The notes below the pieces were generated by a model, which saw only the letters and a list, made by a program, of their open reading frames with translations, ran no database searches and had not been told where the DNA came from. From Siphonodentalium dalli (Eukaryota > Mollusca > Scaphopoda > Gadilida > Siphonodentaliidae), in NCBI GenBank assembly GCA_032622095.1, contig CP136069.1:153811043-153875042 (forward strand): a DNA stretch of 64,000 nucleotides. The letters are read 5' to 3'. Position numbers and translations under genes: made by a program. Of the stretch, positions 45,866 to 57,552 are shown piece after piece; position 1 is the stretch's first letter; the number at the start of each line of letters is the position of its first letter.

Positions 45866-46730
45866 ATCCTTCACGTCACACTTATCACACGATGGACTGT
45901 ATCGTTATAAGTATCTTATGAGCCGCAGGCGCCCCTCGATCATTAGAGTATAGAGGTTAGTTACCCACCCACCACCCCATCCCGCCACCCATAGTATCTT
46001 ATAGACACGATTTATATATCGAGACAGACAAGTCATCAGTTTACAGCTCCTTCACGTCACACTTATCACACGATGGACTGTATCGTTATAAGTATCTTAT
46101 GAGCCACAGCCCGCAGGCGCCCCTCGATCATTAGAGTATAGAGGTTAGTTACCCACCCACCACCCCATCCCGCCACCCATAGTATCTTATAGACACGATT
46201 TATATATCGAGACGGACAAGTCATCAGTTTACAGCTCCTTCACATAACACCTATCACACGATGGACTGTATCGTTATAAGTATCTTATGCGCCGCAGCCG
46301 GCAGGCGCCCCTCGATCATTAGAGTATAGAGGTTAGTTACCCACCCACCACCCCATCCCGCCACCCATAGTATCTTAAAGACACGATTTATATATCGAGA
46401 CGGACAAGTCATTAGTTTACAGCTCCTTCACGTCACACTTATCACACAATGGACTGTATCGTTATAAGTATCTTATGCGCCGCAGGCGCCCCTCGATCAT
46501 TAGATTATAGAGGTTAGTTACCCACCCACCACCCATAGTATCTTATAGACACGATTTATATATCGAGACGGACAAGTCATCAGTTTACAGCTCCTTCACG
46601 TCACACTTATCACACGATGGACTGTATCGTTATAAGTATCTTATGCGCCGCAGGCGCCCCTCGATCATTAGAGTATAGAGGTTATTTACCCACCACCACC
46701 CATAGTATCGATCATTAGAGTATAGAGGTT
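45866..46730. repeat. Satellite of about 165-188-bp units, five copies
   Basis: Units start with ccttcacgtcacacttatc at about 45868, 46050, 46236, 46423 and 46587, and include gatggactgtatcgttataa, aggcgcccctcgatcattag and a cccacccacc tract. The last unit ends atagaggtt, directly joined to the piggyBac frame. Confidence 0.92.
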
Positions 46731-47475
46731 ATGGGAGGTGTCGACCTAGCTGACCAATTGGCATCATACTATTCAGTTGGATATCCTTCAAATAAGTGGT
46801 GGCATCGTTTTTTTTCCCACTATATCAATGTGTCAGTCGTAAATGCATACATACTGTTCAAACAAATTCATCCAGATGGTGCATATACCAAAACGACATC
46901 TGAAGATCATAAGAAGTTCCGGCTTGCACTCTTGTGAACAGCTTACCTGTGGGTATTCCGGTCGGAAACGACATTCAAGTTCCGAAACTATCATTGTTGG
47001 TGGGAACCATAAGTTGCAACATCAGTACGAGAAATTCCCTGGCCTGAGTCTACAGTGTAGATTATGCCAAGAAAAGGCCAAAGACTTGAGAGCTAGCAAC
47101 TTCTCGGCTAAACGACCTAGAGAATCGAGTTACGGTTGTAAAGCCTGTGGCAAGCATCTCTGCATAGAGAATCGAGTTACGGTTGTAAAGCCTGTGGCAA
47201 GCATCTCTGCATAGAGAATCGAGTTACGGTTGTAAAGCCTGTGGCAAGCATCTCTGCATAGAGAATCGAGTTACGGTTGTAAAGCCTGTGGCAAGCATCT
47301 CTGCATAGAGAATCGAGTTACGGTTGTAAAGCCTGTGGCAAGCATCTCTGCATAGAGAATCGAGTTACGGTTGTAAAGCCTGTGGCAAGCATCTCTGCAT
47401 AGAGAATCGAGTTACGGTTGTAAAGCCTGTGGCAAGCATCTCTGCAGATCATGTTATGCTGCTACCCACTAAGTT
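46731..47475 (+). pseudogene. piggyBac transposase, C-terminal part
   Basis: Begins MGGVDLADQLASYYSVG, holding the third catalytic Asp region, then KWWHRFFSHYINVSVVNAYI, typical of piggyBac. After a stop and frame change comes the C-terminal cysteine-rich zinc segment (CRLCQEKAK, CKACGKHLC). The last copy of that segment ends CRSCYAATH and a stop near 47470. It is the missing half of the gene at 41113-42443. Confidence 0.85.
47119..47447. repeat. 47-bp tandem repeat of the piggyBac zinc-finger segment, seven copies
   Basis: Unit agagaatcgagttacggttg...aagcatctctgcat, starts every 47 bases from 47119 to 47401, virtually identical. As 47 is not a multiple of three, each copy shifts frame, so the array destroys the C-terminus. 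Confidence 0.95.
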
Positions 47476-47516
47476 ACCAATGTTGAACTTTACCAGGTGT
47501 GCACTGTGTGGTAGTC

Positions 47517-47617
47517 AATCAATCACAGGTGAGACACTTACCTAATTAGTTGCTGTCCATGCTAGTCATATTAGCATGGACAGCAACTAATTAGGTAAGT
47601 GTCACACCTGTGATTGG
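47517..47617. repeat. Foldback hairpin with 46-bp arms
   Basis: caatcacaggtgagacactt to aagtgtcacacctgtgattg, mirrored through gtccatgctagtcatattagcatggac. Near-perfect palindrome next to the broken piggyBac end. Confidence 0.9.
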
Positions 47618-47634
47618 TTGATATATGCCAATAT

Positions 47635-47815
47635 ATAATAATAGCAGGTTAGCCCGCCACTGGTGGCATTCGTCCCATGGCTTTGTTCGAAAAAGCTTTT
47701 TTAAAATGAATTTATTTTTCAATTCGTCGAAATCCGCCAGTTTTAACCGATTTGACCTTGAATTGATCATTTTGAATGTCAAGGTCAGGTCGGGGTCACA
47801 ATTTAACCCGCCCAT
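47635..47815 (-). mobile_element. Reverse copy of the MITE found in the 2.17-kb array
   Basis: Shares tagcaggttagcccgccact and gaccttgaattgatcattt...tcaaggtcaggtcggggtca with 1350-1530 in opposite orientation, with divergence in the middle. Confidence 0.7.
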
Positions 47816-48248
47816 GACACTTCCCGTCTGCACGTTCTTTGCAATATGGGCAAAATCCAGTTGACAGGTCAGGCTAAAATTTCACATGGAGCCTTGATGG
47901 TCGGTCTGCAATTTGGTATATCAGAGTGGTGACTTTTATTTAATACTTCAAAAACAAATGGGCACTCAAATTATATTTGGTTTATGTGGTACCTTGACAC
48001 GGCAAATCCTTTGGTCATTACGCCCGGGCTAGTAACTCGTGGTCTGTATTGAAGTTTATGGATAGCATAACAATGCCAGAATAAAATGGGTCAATTTGAT
48101 TTAGTCAAGCTGGTCGTTTTGAATTATGTCTGGCATACAACTTATTCTCAATATTATATTGATTGAGTATGAAAAGCAGTGTGATAATTGTTTGGTTGAA
48201 GAAATTGTTCCACTTTCTTCACATGTTATCTGTTATCTTTTTTGACAG

Positions 48249-48391
48249 ATCTCAAGTGCAAATGACTTGCGTGACCTGACTGATGAAATGGACACATTGA
48301 TTGATTGGGGCCTACCACCCCTGATGTCTCTGGAGACTAGCATTCGCGACGAATATCTACGCTTGGCAAGGAAGCATGCTATTTACTACAG
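48249..48391 (+). CDS. Isolated exon, unknown family
   Basis: Bounded by ttttttgacag and acag|gtgagt. The only open frame encodes ANDLRDLTDEMDTLIDWGL and RDEYLRLARKHAIYYR. Phase 0 entry and phase 2 exit do not match the neighbouring exons, so it probably belongs to a different transcript. No domain recognised. Confidence 0.45.
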
Positions 48392-48429
48392 GTGAGTTGA
48401 TGTATATGTACCTAAACATTCAGTTAATT

Positions 48430-49195
48430 GTCCCCCGAAATTTTTTAATTCGGGGGGACTATTAAAATAGCCAGTGTCCGTCCGTGTGTGTGTCCCATGT
48501 AAAAATCCACGTTGGTGCCACCTTGGTGGAACCGTGGTGCCACAATGGTTCCACCTTGGTGGATCACAGTAAAGGGTATTTACCACGTTGGAATGTATGA
48601 TACCACCAATGTGGTTTACCAAGGTGGCACCAATTTCCACTAGGGTGGTAGCACAGAGACATATTTTTACCAAGGGGGCACCAAATTCCACCTTGGTGGT
48701 AGCATAGTAAAATATTTTACCAAGGTGGCACACACTGCACAAACAGTTAAATTTATTAAATAATAAATTTTGATAACTTTCACATTGCAAATTTCTTCGA
48801 AAATAAATATTTGTTTGTAAACACATGCATGCAGTATTTTTTCAATTAAGGTACAACACATTACTTATTATCACATTGGTTCCACCATGGTATAAACCCC
48901 AATATTGTGCCTTGGTAAACTCCAGTATTCCAACTTGATAACCCCAAGTTAGGGCCAAATATTCCACCTTGGTACCACCAAGGTAAACCGTAAACCCTGA
49001 GTAGTCCACCTTGGTAAACTCAAGTATTCCACCTTGGTAAACCCAAGTATTCCACCTTGGTAACCCAAAGTTAGGACCAAACATCCCACCTTGGTACCAC
49101 CACGGTAAACACTCATTATTCCACCTTGGTAAACCCAAGTAGTCCACCTTGGTAAACCGATGTATTCCACCTTGGTGGCAGCATGGTATTCCATC
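48430..49195. repeat. Minisatellite rich in ccaccttggtaaacc, left block
   Basis: Begins with a stem (cccccgaa...ttcgggggg, 48433-48460) and a gtccgtccgtgtgtg run, then degenerates through ccaccttggtgg motifs into about 24-base units (ggtaaacccaagtattccac) at 48900-49195. Minus-strand frames with LPRW(N/T) and YQGGI are translations of this repeat, not genes. Confidence 0.85.
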
Positions 49196-49494
49196 ATGCC
49201 ATAGAGTGTTAAAATATGCTATTAATTATGTTGAAATATGATATATTTCGAGAAAAATACACATTTAACATGCACAAATCAAGGCACAAGTTTTGCACAA
49301 TGTTGGAAAATATGTTTTTTATTATGTAAAGTATGTGTTTATGGATATATACATTATGGGTAATGTTCATGTGGTATTTGTATACTTGGTTTTTATTTGA
49401 CACCACGTTTATTCCATTTGCTTGAAATAGACATCAGAGAGAAATATTAGTTGATATAACTTTGGTTACGATCAGCTTAATATCTGATACATCC

Positions 49495-51565
49495 CCCCCC
49501 CCCCCCCCCCCCGTTCGACAGATGTCTTAAGGTGCGGGTTGTTGGGTCAGCTGTTTCCCTTACCAGCCAGACTTTGTGTTCGGCTTTGTCGGACAGACTG
49601 GACGTCACAAAGCTCGAAGCGGTTTGCCAGACAGAGGACCGACAGCTCTTCGTTGTGTATTTCACGGATCTGGACAGCATGGTGAGTACACTACAGCTTT
49701 CTCCCATGCTGGTCGGACCGTTTTCTTTGATCTTTCATCGGATGGAAGAACAGTTACAGACCGTCAGGATCCATCGTCTCTCGTACTGTATGCCGATTGC
49801 TGCCCTCTCCTTCCTGTGCTCGGGGTTTGGAGAGGTCGTGTTTCAAAAGTTTCTTGGATTTTCCATCAACTCCCATTACGTTCACAATGGAGTGCGCGAG
49901 TTGGTACTTCGCATGCACCTCCATGCATCCGTGCCCTACTTTCTCAAGTTTGATGGTGGCTACGCTCTCGTTACCATCCCGGGGAGAGCTCCAGCCTGTG
50001 CCACGTGTTTCCAACTGGGTCACAAGGCTGGTGATGCCACTTGTGCTAAGGGCACCCACGTTCCAGCACCCTCCATGTTCGCGGAGGCGCCCTTGTTAGT
50101 TTCGGAATCGGAAGAGGACATTGCCGACAAGGACGTCACTGTGGATGTGCAGCCTGCTGTTCAGGCGGTTTTACCAGTGGTTCCGTTTGTTTCCCCGTCT
50201 GAGGTTCCGCCGACGGTGTCCGACCTATCGCAGACGAAGTCCAAGACGGAGCCTCCGCCGGTGCAGCCCGGGGCCCCCTCGGTGCCTCCCGTTGATGATC
50301 CTGCTCAGCAGTCCACGCCTGGTACGAAAAGGAAAAGTAAAACCGTTAAAAAGGGGACCGATCGGACAGCTCCACCGATTGATTGGGTTAAGTCTTGTCA
50401 GAACGCCCAGCGAAAACTGGACTTAAACCACCCCAAGTATGGAGTTTCCGTTTTGGGATCTCCTCCACCCGTTACAGAACAGTTGATTCACGATCACGAT
50501 GTACACTTCAAAGGTCACTCCCGAGAGGCACTGTACGAGTTCTACTTGGTCATCCGGAAGGCTCTGAGTGATCACCCCCTTTCGGACGCCCATCTAGCCT
50601 TCCTGCAGTGGTATCAGAGGAGGCCTGACTTCAAGAGGATCGCAGAATCCGACCTCCAGAAACCACCTTGATTGCTTTGTCTTATGTATCGCTTTAAATA
50701 ATTTCGACTTTGACCCCCCCTGCTACGTCCCTGACTTCTGACTTTGCCTATCGCTTTTACCTTCCACGTGCTCGGCTGAGCGACAGGTACCTCGTTTCCT
50801 GTCGTTCAGCCGTGCTCCCCGTGCTTACCTTGACCTTTTTCATTGTTATGTAACTCTTTCGATCCACATGCTTTCAACTACGTCCGTCATTTCCACTTTT
50901 CAATTTCAGTTGACCTACTTCGCGATTTCTTTCACTTCTTGGTTTACGCTTTGTACTTCGGGGTCTTTGTCCCCATGTTGGCTCTTCCTCCGTTGCTGAT
51001 TGTAGCATCGGCGGCAGGGCTGGGATGGGGAAGGAGGACCCGTTCTCCAACGGCTTCTCATTTTCATTTCCATTTTTCTCCAATTGCTATCGCTTTTACT
51101 TTAAATTTCAGTTGACCTATTTTACCTTATTAATGACCTTTCAGCCTCAAATTCCAACTTTTACTATTTTGCCTTGTAACTATTTCATTATTATCAATGT
51201 TTTCTTTTCCACTGTTTTTCTTCCTACTACAAATTTGGATTTATTATGACATTTCTTGATTATCCTTTTCTTATTTATTTCTTTTTTGTTCCAATGTGTT
51301 TTTTTTTTTTCCCTATTAGATATTTGATAATCCTTTTCTTATTTATTTCGTACATTCCTTTTTCTTTGTATTCGATTGTGACAATTTATTATGTACATTT
51401 TAATTATCTTATCTTTTCATTAAAGGACGATGATGAGTTCTCGTTTGGCCGTACTCACGTACACCGGCATGGTTTGGACCCTCCTGGTCTTGGTTAAACC
51501 CGTCGGGCCTTACGACCAGGACTGAGTCCACCCACAGGAAAAAAAGAAAAGAAAAGAAAAATCCC
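49495..51565 (+). mobile_element. LINE-like retroelement with ORF1 only
   Basis: Begins after a C20 run (49492-49512), holds a gag-like ORF1 and about 870 bases of pyrimidine-rich 3' region, and ends in an A-rich tail (aaaaaaagaaaagaaaagaaa, 51539-51561). No reverse transcriptase or endonuclease is present, so it is either an internal deletion of a LINE or a half-LINE type element mobilised in trans. Sequence atcccc at both edges could be target duplication but the C run blurs it. Confidence 0.7.
49532..50671 (+). CDS. LINE ORF1-like nucleic-acid-binding protein
   Basis: A 379-codon uninterrupted frame. The N-terminal region (VSLTSQTLCSAL, FVVYFTDLDSM) is RRM-like in pattern; then PACATCFQLGHKAGDATC, a C-x2-C-x4-H-x6-C zinc knuckle; then a Pro/Val-rich acidic linker, a basic patch (TKRKSKTVKKG) and a helical C-terminus. 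This is the layout of ORF1/gag-like chaperones of LINEs, which bind element RNA. The frame opens to the C run without an ATG before 49680, so the 5' end may be missing or the first Met lost. GC content exceeds the flanks. Confidence 0.7.
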   Translation: MRVVGSAVSLTSQTLCSALSDRLDVTKLEAVCQTEDRQLFVVYFTDLDSMVSTLQLSPMLVGPFSLIFHRMEEQLQTVRIHRLSYCMPIAALSFLCSGFGEVVFQKFLGFSINSHYVHNGVRELVLRMHLHASVPYFLKFDGGYALVTIPGRAPACATCFQLGHKAGDATCAKGTHVPAPSMFAEAPLLVSESEEDIADKDVTVDVQPAVQAVLPVVPFVSPSEVPPTVSDLSQTKSKTEPPPVQPGAPSVPPVDDPAQQSTPGTKRKSKTVKKGTDRTAPPIDWVKSCQNAQRKLDLNHPKYGVSVLGSPPPVTEQLIHDHDVHFKGHSREALYEFYLVIRKALSDHPLSDAHLAFLQWYQRRPDFKRIAESDLQKPP

Positions 51566-51664
51566 CAAATGGGGACTTCGATATAAAGCAGGCTATGATA
51601 GTATAACTATTGGCTAACAGTTTTCTCATTAGTAACTAACCCTGCTATAACCATGACACTACAG

Positions 51665-51975
51665 GCCTATGAATGGTAAACCCAATATTCCACCTTGGTA
51701 AACCCAAGTATTCCTCCTTGGTAATCCAACGTATTCCACTTCGGTAAATCATAGTATACCATAAGGTGCCACCTCGATAAACCACGGTATTCCACAAGGG
51801 TGTCACCTCGGTAAACCAGTTTTCCACCTCTGTAAACCACAGTATTCCACCTCGGTAAACCACAGTATTCCACCTTGGTAAACTGCCAAAATATGGTGCT
51901 CTAAAACCAAGGTGGATTTACCAAGGTGGATTACCAAGGTGGATTTACCAAGGTGGGAGCTTGGTGGATTTTTAT
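51665..51975. repeat. Minisatellite rich in ccaccttggtaaacc, right block
   Basis: Same 24-base family as 48900-49195 (ggtaaacccaagtattc, tccacctcggtaaaccacag), so the retroelement sits between two blocks of one repeat field. Confidence 0.85.
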
Positions 51976-52814
51976 ATGGGGTGTGTGTCACGGAAATGGT
52001 TTCCAGAGGTTAGGCCGGATAATTAGGGGCAGAGTTATGCCCTTTATTCGACTTGGAAAACTCTGAATATTTTATCAAATTTAACTTCAGTTTGTGTGAT
52101 CATATCTAAACCAAATTTGGTATGTGAGTTTATCACCCCAATATATAGGTCAAGTTCGAATATGGGTTTGCTCTGCCCATTTTTGTGAGAGTTGTGGCCC
52201 TTTTATGACTTAGAATCCTGTAAATTTCTGGTTTCCGGATGATCTCTTTAGTTTGTGTGATCATATATGATTCAAATTTGGTATCCTGGACCGAATCTTC
52301 TCATTCCCCATTTATATAAACAAACACGCATACTAAAAAGTGTGGACGGAATTCTCGAATCCCGGGATAATTAACATCCAAAAGAACCGTACGAAATTCG
52401 ATCTGTGATCGTTATAGATGCTGTTAGGGGTGGTTACAGAGTGTCCGACTACCCCTGTTAACAAAAACAACCAGCTATATGTAGAACTATGTTCCCATAT
52501 CTGCTATAAGAAGTGTCACACAAAAAGAAAGGTTGTGTACGTAGCCGTGTGTACTATAGTGTTTAATTTTAATTATATCACATTTTATAATCACCCAATC
52601 TCCAGCATAGTATTGGCTGGTTAATTGGCTCTCTACTTGTATTTCATTCACATAACTGATTATTAGTTATACTGAATACCCCATAATTACATGAAAAACT
52701 AAACACCGTCCAATATATTCAGATAATACAGAATTACATATCTCGCCATATCCATATAATGATGGGGACAAATTAAACAAGTAATCAGAAATGTGTATAT
52801 TCTTCTGCTTTCAG
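51976..52814. other. Noncoding; dispersed-repeat copy
   Basis: About 52000-52280 carries the ggtttccggatgat / ttgctctgcccattttt family also at 21778-22110. The remainder is AT-rich with no supported exon before 52815. Confidence 0.5.
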
Positions 52815-53065
52815 AAAATGAAGCATGTGGGGTGAATCTGTGCGACGTGTTACAGTTTTGGACAGGTGCGAGAGAGGTTATCCCCTGTGGGTTCCAGAAT
52901 AAACTGGAAATATGTTTCCATGATAGAGTGGACAGTTTACCAGTTGCGCACACGTGTGGACTGGTGTTAGAATTACATGTACCAAGGGGTATGAAAGATG
53001 TTGATGTTTTCCGAAAGAAGTTTATTTTTGCAATACGTGAGACAGAGGGTTTCCAAATTGCCTAA
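52815..53065 (+). CDS. HECT E3 ubiquitin ligase, terminal exon
   Basis: Starts after tgctttcag in phase 1 and ends in TAA. It encodes VLQFWTGAREVIPCGF, then RVDSLPVAHTCGLVLELHVP, and FRKKFIFAIRETEGF. The HTC cysteine sits where HECT ligases have their ubiquitin-accepting Cys, and the F-x-x-K-x-x-x-A-I-x-x-x-x-G-F end is typical of the HECT C-lobe, as in G2E3-like expansions of invertebrates. The N-lobe is absent in this window, so the gene is partial or a fragment. Confidence 0.75.
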
Positions 53066-53476
53066 TCGAGTTTGAGGATGCATTATTGTTTAGATATATG
53101 GATTCCCGTAGTTCACGCAAAATCTATACCTGTTATATTTGTAAAAAAGGTAAAATTTAACGATGGACCTCACATTTTATGTGTATGTGTCTAGAACATT
53201 GGAAACTCGGTATGATATGCTCATAGCAAAGCCAGATAAGCGGCATGGTAGTAAATTAATATATTCTTATTTTCTTGGTTAAAAGCTATCTTTATCTAGT
53301 TTTCTTGATAGTTTCACACCATGTCGGAATGATACAAGTTTGAAGTTCCCAGATTCTCAAATGATGATCCTAGTTAATCTTATTTTTGACTGATGATCGT
53401 TATATATGCCAATAATTTGTTGTCTTAAAATGTTGAATTCTCTTTATTTCGGACAAGCAGTCCTTTATACACGCAT
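53066..53476. other. 3' flank of the HECT exon, noncoding
   Basis: AT-rich sequence without recognised features up to the hAT target site acacgcat at 53469-53476. Confidence 0.5.
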
Positions 53477-54549
53477 TAGGGTCCTGCGAATTGGGAGATT
53501 TTGATCGAATCGAATTCTGGAAATCGAATCGAATATCGAATCGAATCATATCTGTGTGTTGAATTCTCAATTGGGCATGTTTTGTCAACGATTAGACGAT
53601 TTGTGAAACGTTCCATCAACTACATGCACGAAGTTCCACCATAACTTATGTGGCGATGAACCGTCGTTTGCAATACTATTAACTTCAAATGATAATTGTC
53701 GAGAAAAAAAGGCAGATTTAAAAAAAACGTCTATGGGGCCGTCACGACGATAAATATATAACCACTAAACGGATTATCAGAACTAAAATCAAACGAAATT
53801 TGTACAGTTTGCATGTACATGCAAAATTTCAAATCGACATTCGGAATCACCCGTTGTTATAAACTTGAAGATGCAACAACAGTCGCAGGGTAGCCTGATC
53901 ATGTAGTGATGGATGCTTCTTGGACAGATGATTCCATAGATGGGTCATTGTCCCAGATGCCTGCGATTTATACACCAGGTTGCATTCATCTCACGTTTAA
54001 GTCCCTGCACTACCTGCAGCTTTATCATGTTTAAAATAAACATGAATAACGACGACATTTTGTCAAGTGTCAAAGAACGCTCCGATGCCGGGAACACGTG
54101 TTGTTTAAATTCTCAGCTATACTACATAATGCAGAATATGAGACGGATAGACGGCAGATAACGCTACAGCGGTTGCTCAGTCTCATAGCTATTATTATTC
54201 ACGCGCGTTGTCGGTCCATCGGTGATCTTTGAGCTTTTGGCTACCATGTTCAAAGCTAGAATTCAGGCGTATTTAGTAGTCCTATAGTGGCTAATTGCTG
54301 GTTATACTTATATTTAATATATAAAATCGCGATGTACAATAAGAATTATAAGGTGCATATATACATCATTTTCTGTAATTAAGTGGCACAAAAACAGCTA
54401 AGATCGATGTGTGTACTTGTCCGTAAACAGCCTACTTTTCCATCAGTGTATATTCGAAATTTCGAGTTGGCAATTTTGACTCGAATTCGAATCGAATTTG
54501 ACTTTCGAATCGAATCTCGAATCGAATATCGAATATTCGCAGGACCCTA
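53477..54549. mobile_element. 1.07-kb non-autonomous hAT element, TAGGGTCCTGCGAAT ends
   Basis: Perfect terminal repeats TAGGGTCCTGCGAAT / ATTCGCAGGACCCTA, flanked by the 8-bp duplication acacgcat (53469-53476, 54550-54557). Subterminal clusters of tcgaatcgaat occur at both ends, as expected for hAT transposase-binding sites. The middle has no transposase. Confidence 0.92.
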
Positions 54550-54799
54550 ACACGCATGCAATTTCATATTTTGTTCTTCACTTATCATTTTGTCCCGAAA
54601 GAAAGGCATCGTATTTGTTCAACAATTGATTCTATATTTGGGCCTAGCAAAATGAAAAGTTTTGTTCAGGAAAAAAAGGGGCGGTCGGTCGGGAAAATCT
54701 ATTTGGGGGTAAATTCTATTACATATTTAGGCAATCTTCCCAGGTTCAGTCAAATCAGACAATACATGTTCCCCTTTCCATTTATTATATGTAGTTAAA

Positions 54800-55400
54800 C
54801 TGTCAATGACATGTAGATGGGAACGAGTCATTTTGGGGTCAATCGGCCAAAAAACATGGCCGCCAGCAGCCATCTTGGATTTTTACTCTTTGAATCACTA
54901 AATCCTTTAGCACAGGCTACAGTTCGTACCTCTGATCAGATCTTTATGACAATTGTCATATTTGTTGACATTGGCATGTAGATGTGAACAAGTCATTTTG
55001 GGGTCACTCAGCAAAAAAACATGGCCACCAGCAGCCATCTTGGATTTTACTCTTTGCATCACTAAAACGTTTAGCATAGGCTACAGGTCATACATTTGGT
55101 TGGATCTTTATGAAATTTTTCATGGTTGTTAACATTGACATGCAGACGGGAACGAGTCATTTTGAGGTCATTCGGCAAAAAAACATGGCCGCCTGCAGCC
55201 ATCTTGGATTTTACTCTTTGCATCACTAAAACGTTTAGCACAGGCTGCAGGTCATACATATTTGTTATGACTGTTGACATCTCTCAGGATCAACTACTGT
55301 CTCATTGACACTTTCAGACATCTTATTCATTGTTCAACAAAAAGTAAATTGCAAAAGTTGAGCTACAGTGTCATTGACACTTTCATGTATTTGAAGTTCA
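54800..55400. repeat. Satellite block, atggccgcc / agccatctt family
   Basis: Three monomers (gatgggaacgagtcatttt ... ggccgccagcagccatcttgg), then a decayed end containing tactgtctcattgacactttc. Confidence 0.88.
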
Positions 55401-56523
55401 CTCAGTCAGAAATGGCTTCAGCATGTCAAAAAGACCTGGACTATGTGATTAACTGCATGTGATTTCTGCTTTCTTCAGGACCATTTCATTTAGTGGGTCT
55501 ATACATGCAAATATATAATGGTATATAATGTATATACAGTATTACCTCCCAAACCGATCCCTCTACAGTCCGAATCCCTCTCCAATCTGGTCGAAGCATG
55601 CAGTCTCAAATTTCCCCAGTGTGTTATCACTAAATAACTAAAAGATTATCTCTATAAACCGAACCCTCTGCATTCCGAACATCGAATGTAAAATATAGTC
55701 CGCAATGGACCGAACAAGTGATTTTTCCGTTCCATAAACCGAACACACCATTCTATTTCTGCATTTAAATACTACAATTTTCATGCACAGATATTTATTC
55801 AGATTATAATTAACGTTGCGCTTCAAAACTTTCTTATGGGTGTGACTCTGTCTGCGGATTCCTGGCAATATAAGGTCTTGGTTTTTATACGCCTGTTTGA
55901 AAACACTGGTTTCCGATCGATAACTTCAGTTTGTAAATAGGGATCAATTTTGAATTTTGTGTGCAGCCTTCCCATGTGAAAACACAGGTCAAGTTCGGAT
56001 ATGGGTTCCGTTCGACAATTTTATAATATGTTTTTGACTTAGAATTATTTTTCAAAAGTGCCAGTAATGGCCTGAGGGGAGGCCCTGCCCAATTTTTCAA
56101 TTGTGTTTTCAGAGTAATGGGGCCCCTTTTACCATTAAAGAACATTTTCGACATCAAATAACATTTTTGATCAAGCCCTTTTACTATCCAGTAATATTTT
56201 TCGACGGCGTGCACTTGTTTTATACTACAATTGGCTTTGGTTTCGTGGGTGTCCATTAATCGCTGTTTTCGATGTTTAATCATACAACAAGGTCAAAATC
56301 TCAATGAAATTTACAATTTAATACAACTAACTTCCACGTCGTATTTCTTTTGTGAAAATGTCACTTTTGCCGATGGTTTTCGGCATGTCGCAGTGGCAGG
56401 CTATTGTAAAAAGCCGAAACGCAGAGTGGTGTTTGAGGCAGCCGCGATTATCAATCAATGAGTTTGCTATACACACTAACTGATTAAAATACAATGGTTG
56501 TGCAACAATAGGAATCGTATGAG
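55401..56523. other. Noncoding; possible pogo-like end and dispersed repeats
   Basis: tacagtattacctcccaaac at 55538-55557 followed by ccgatccctctacagtccg and related ccgaaccctctgcattccg at 55658 recall the ends of pogo/Tigger elements (weak). About 55905-56060 is a copy of the tttccggatgat family. No gene is supported. Confidence 0.35.
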
Positions 56524-57552
56524 TAGAGATGGGCGGTATTGAAATTTTAAGCTCGGTATCGGTATCGGTAAATTTTCGTCGATTTACCGCGGTATCGGTA
56601 CGGTAATCGGTATTGCTATTAAATTACAAAACCAGAGCAGAAATTCCCGGTAACTTAAGTTTTTAACTGAACAATATACATGAAAATATGCCCACGGATT
56701 TACTACATTCGCGACAACAGCTAAATGAGGAACACAATGACCTACACAATTATTCAATTAAGTGATATTCACACATCTCTTTGATCATTTACATGTACAC
56801 GCAGGCCGTCGCACCGCTTTTGAAAAGAATACGAGATTGCATAATTGCATGGCTACAATATATATATACGTGTCAATTTCGTCACATTTTCGCGAGTGAA
56901 TAGAATTGTGAGTAGTAATCAGTGATCACAATTCACAAATCCCAATCAATAGACGCAACGCCGAAATAAATCTTAGAATTTAATCAATTGATGGATCTGT
57001 TCTATTTTTAGAAAGTGAAAGTAGATTTGATTCACTGTATAAATGAAATCGGACCTTATTTCTGTTTATGCCGCTTGCATTGTCGGTGTCTTTGAAGTCG
57101 CCAAAGCCACGTGCTATACGGACTGCCACCACCTGAGTATTAAACAGTGACAGTCAGTGTGGCACTGTTGAAGTTACAATGTAGCATTAATTAATCACAG
57201 CACTGCTTCTTTGATACACTGTGTAGTATGTATCTATTCTAACAACTGAATTGATTGTTAGGCCTGTAACTAGGTCAGCCATCTGTGAGTGTTTATTCCT
57301 TTTGCTCGCTCAAGGCCTGTCAAACTGATGGTCTGATGGATTTGTATAATTCTGAGAGTAATTTTAACTAAAGTACCGAATCAAAACTGTTTACTGAGAA
57401 ACTTTAATCAATACGAAGACACACAATTTGGGCAACACATGAATAATTTCAGTACCGAAAATTCGGTATTTTTAGTTTTGATTCGGTACGGTAAATCGGT
57501 ATTACGCTGATACCGATACCGCACGGTAAATACCAAGTACCGCCCATCTCTA
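56524..57552. mobile_element. 1.03-kb non-autonomous hAT element, TAGAGATGGGCGGTA ends
   Basis: Ends TAGAGATGGGCGGTA / TACCGCCCATCTCTA, flanked by the 8-bp duplication cgtatgag (56516-56523, 57553-57560). Internal subterminal repeats of cggtatcggta and taccgatacc are abundant. No coding frame. Confidence 0.92.

Noticed and set aside
48386-49197. Minus-strand frames rich in LPRWN and YQGG
   Set aside because: Translations of the 24-bp minisatellite in several frames, no start or domain.
51025-51497. Hydrophobic open frames in the 3' part of the LINE-like element
   Set aside because: The region is T-rich, so any frame looks hydrophobic; no start context or conserved motif.
55530-55545. cagtattacc as another nonanucleotide origin
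   Set aside because: No stem around it, and the surrounding ccgatccctct pattern fits a DNA-transposon end better.
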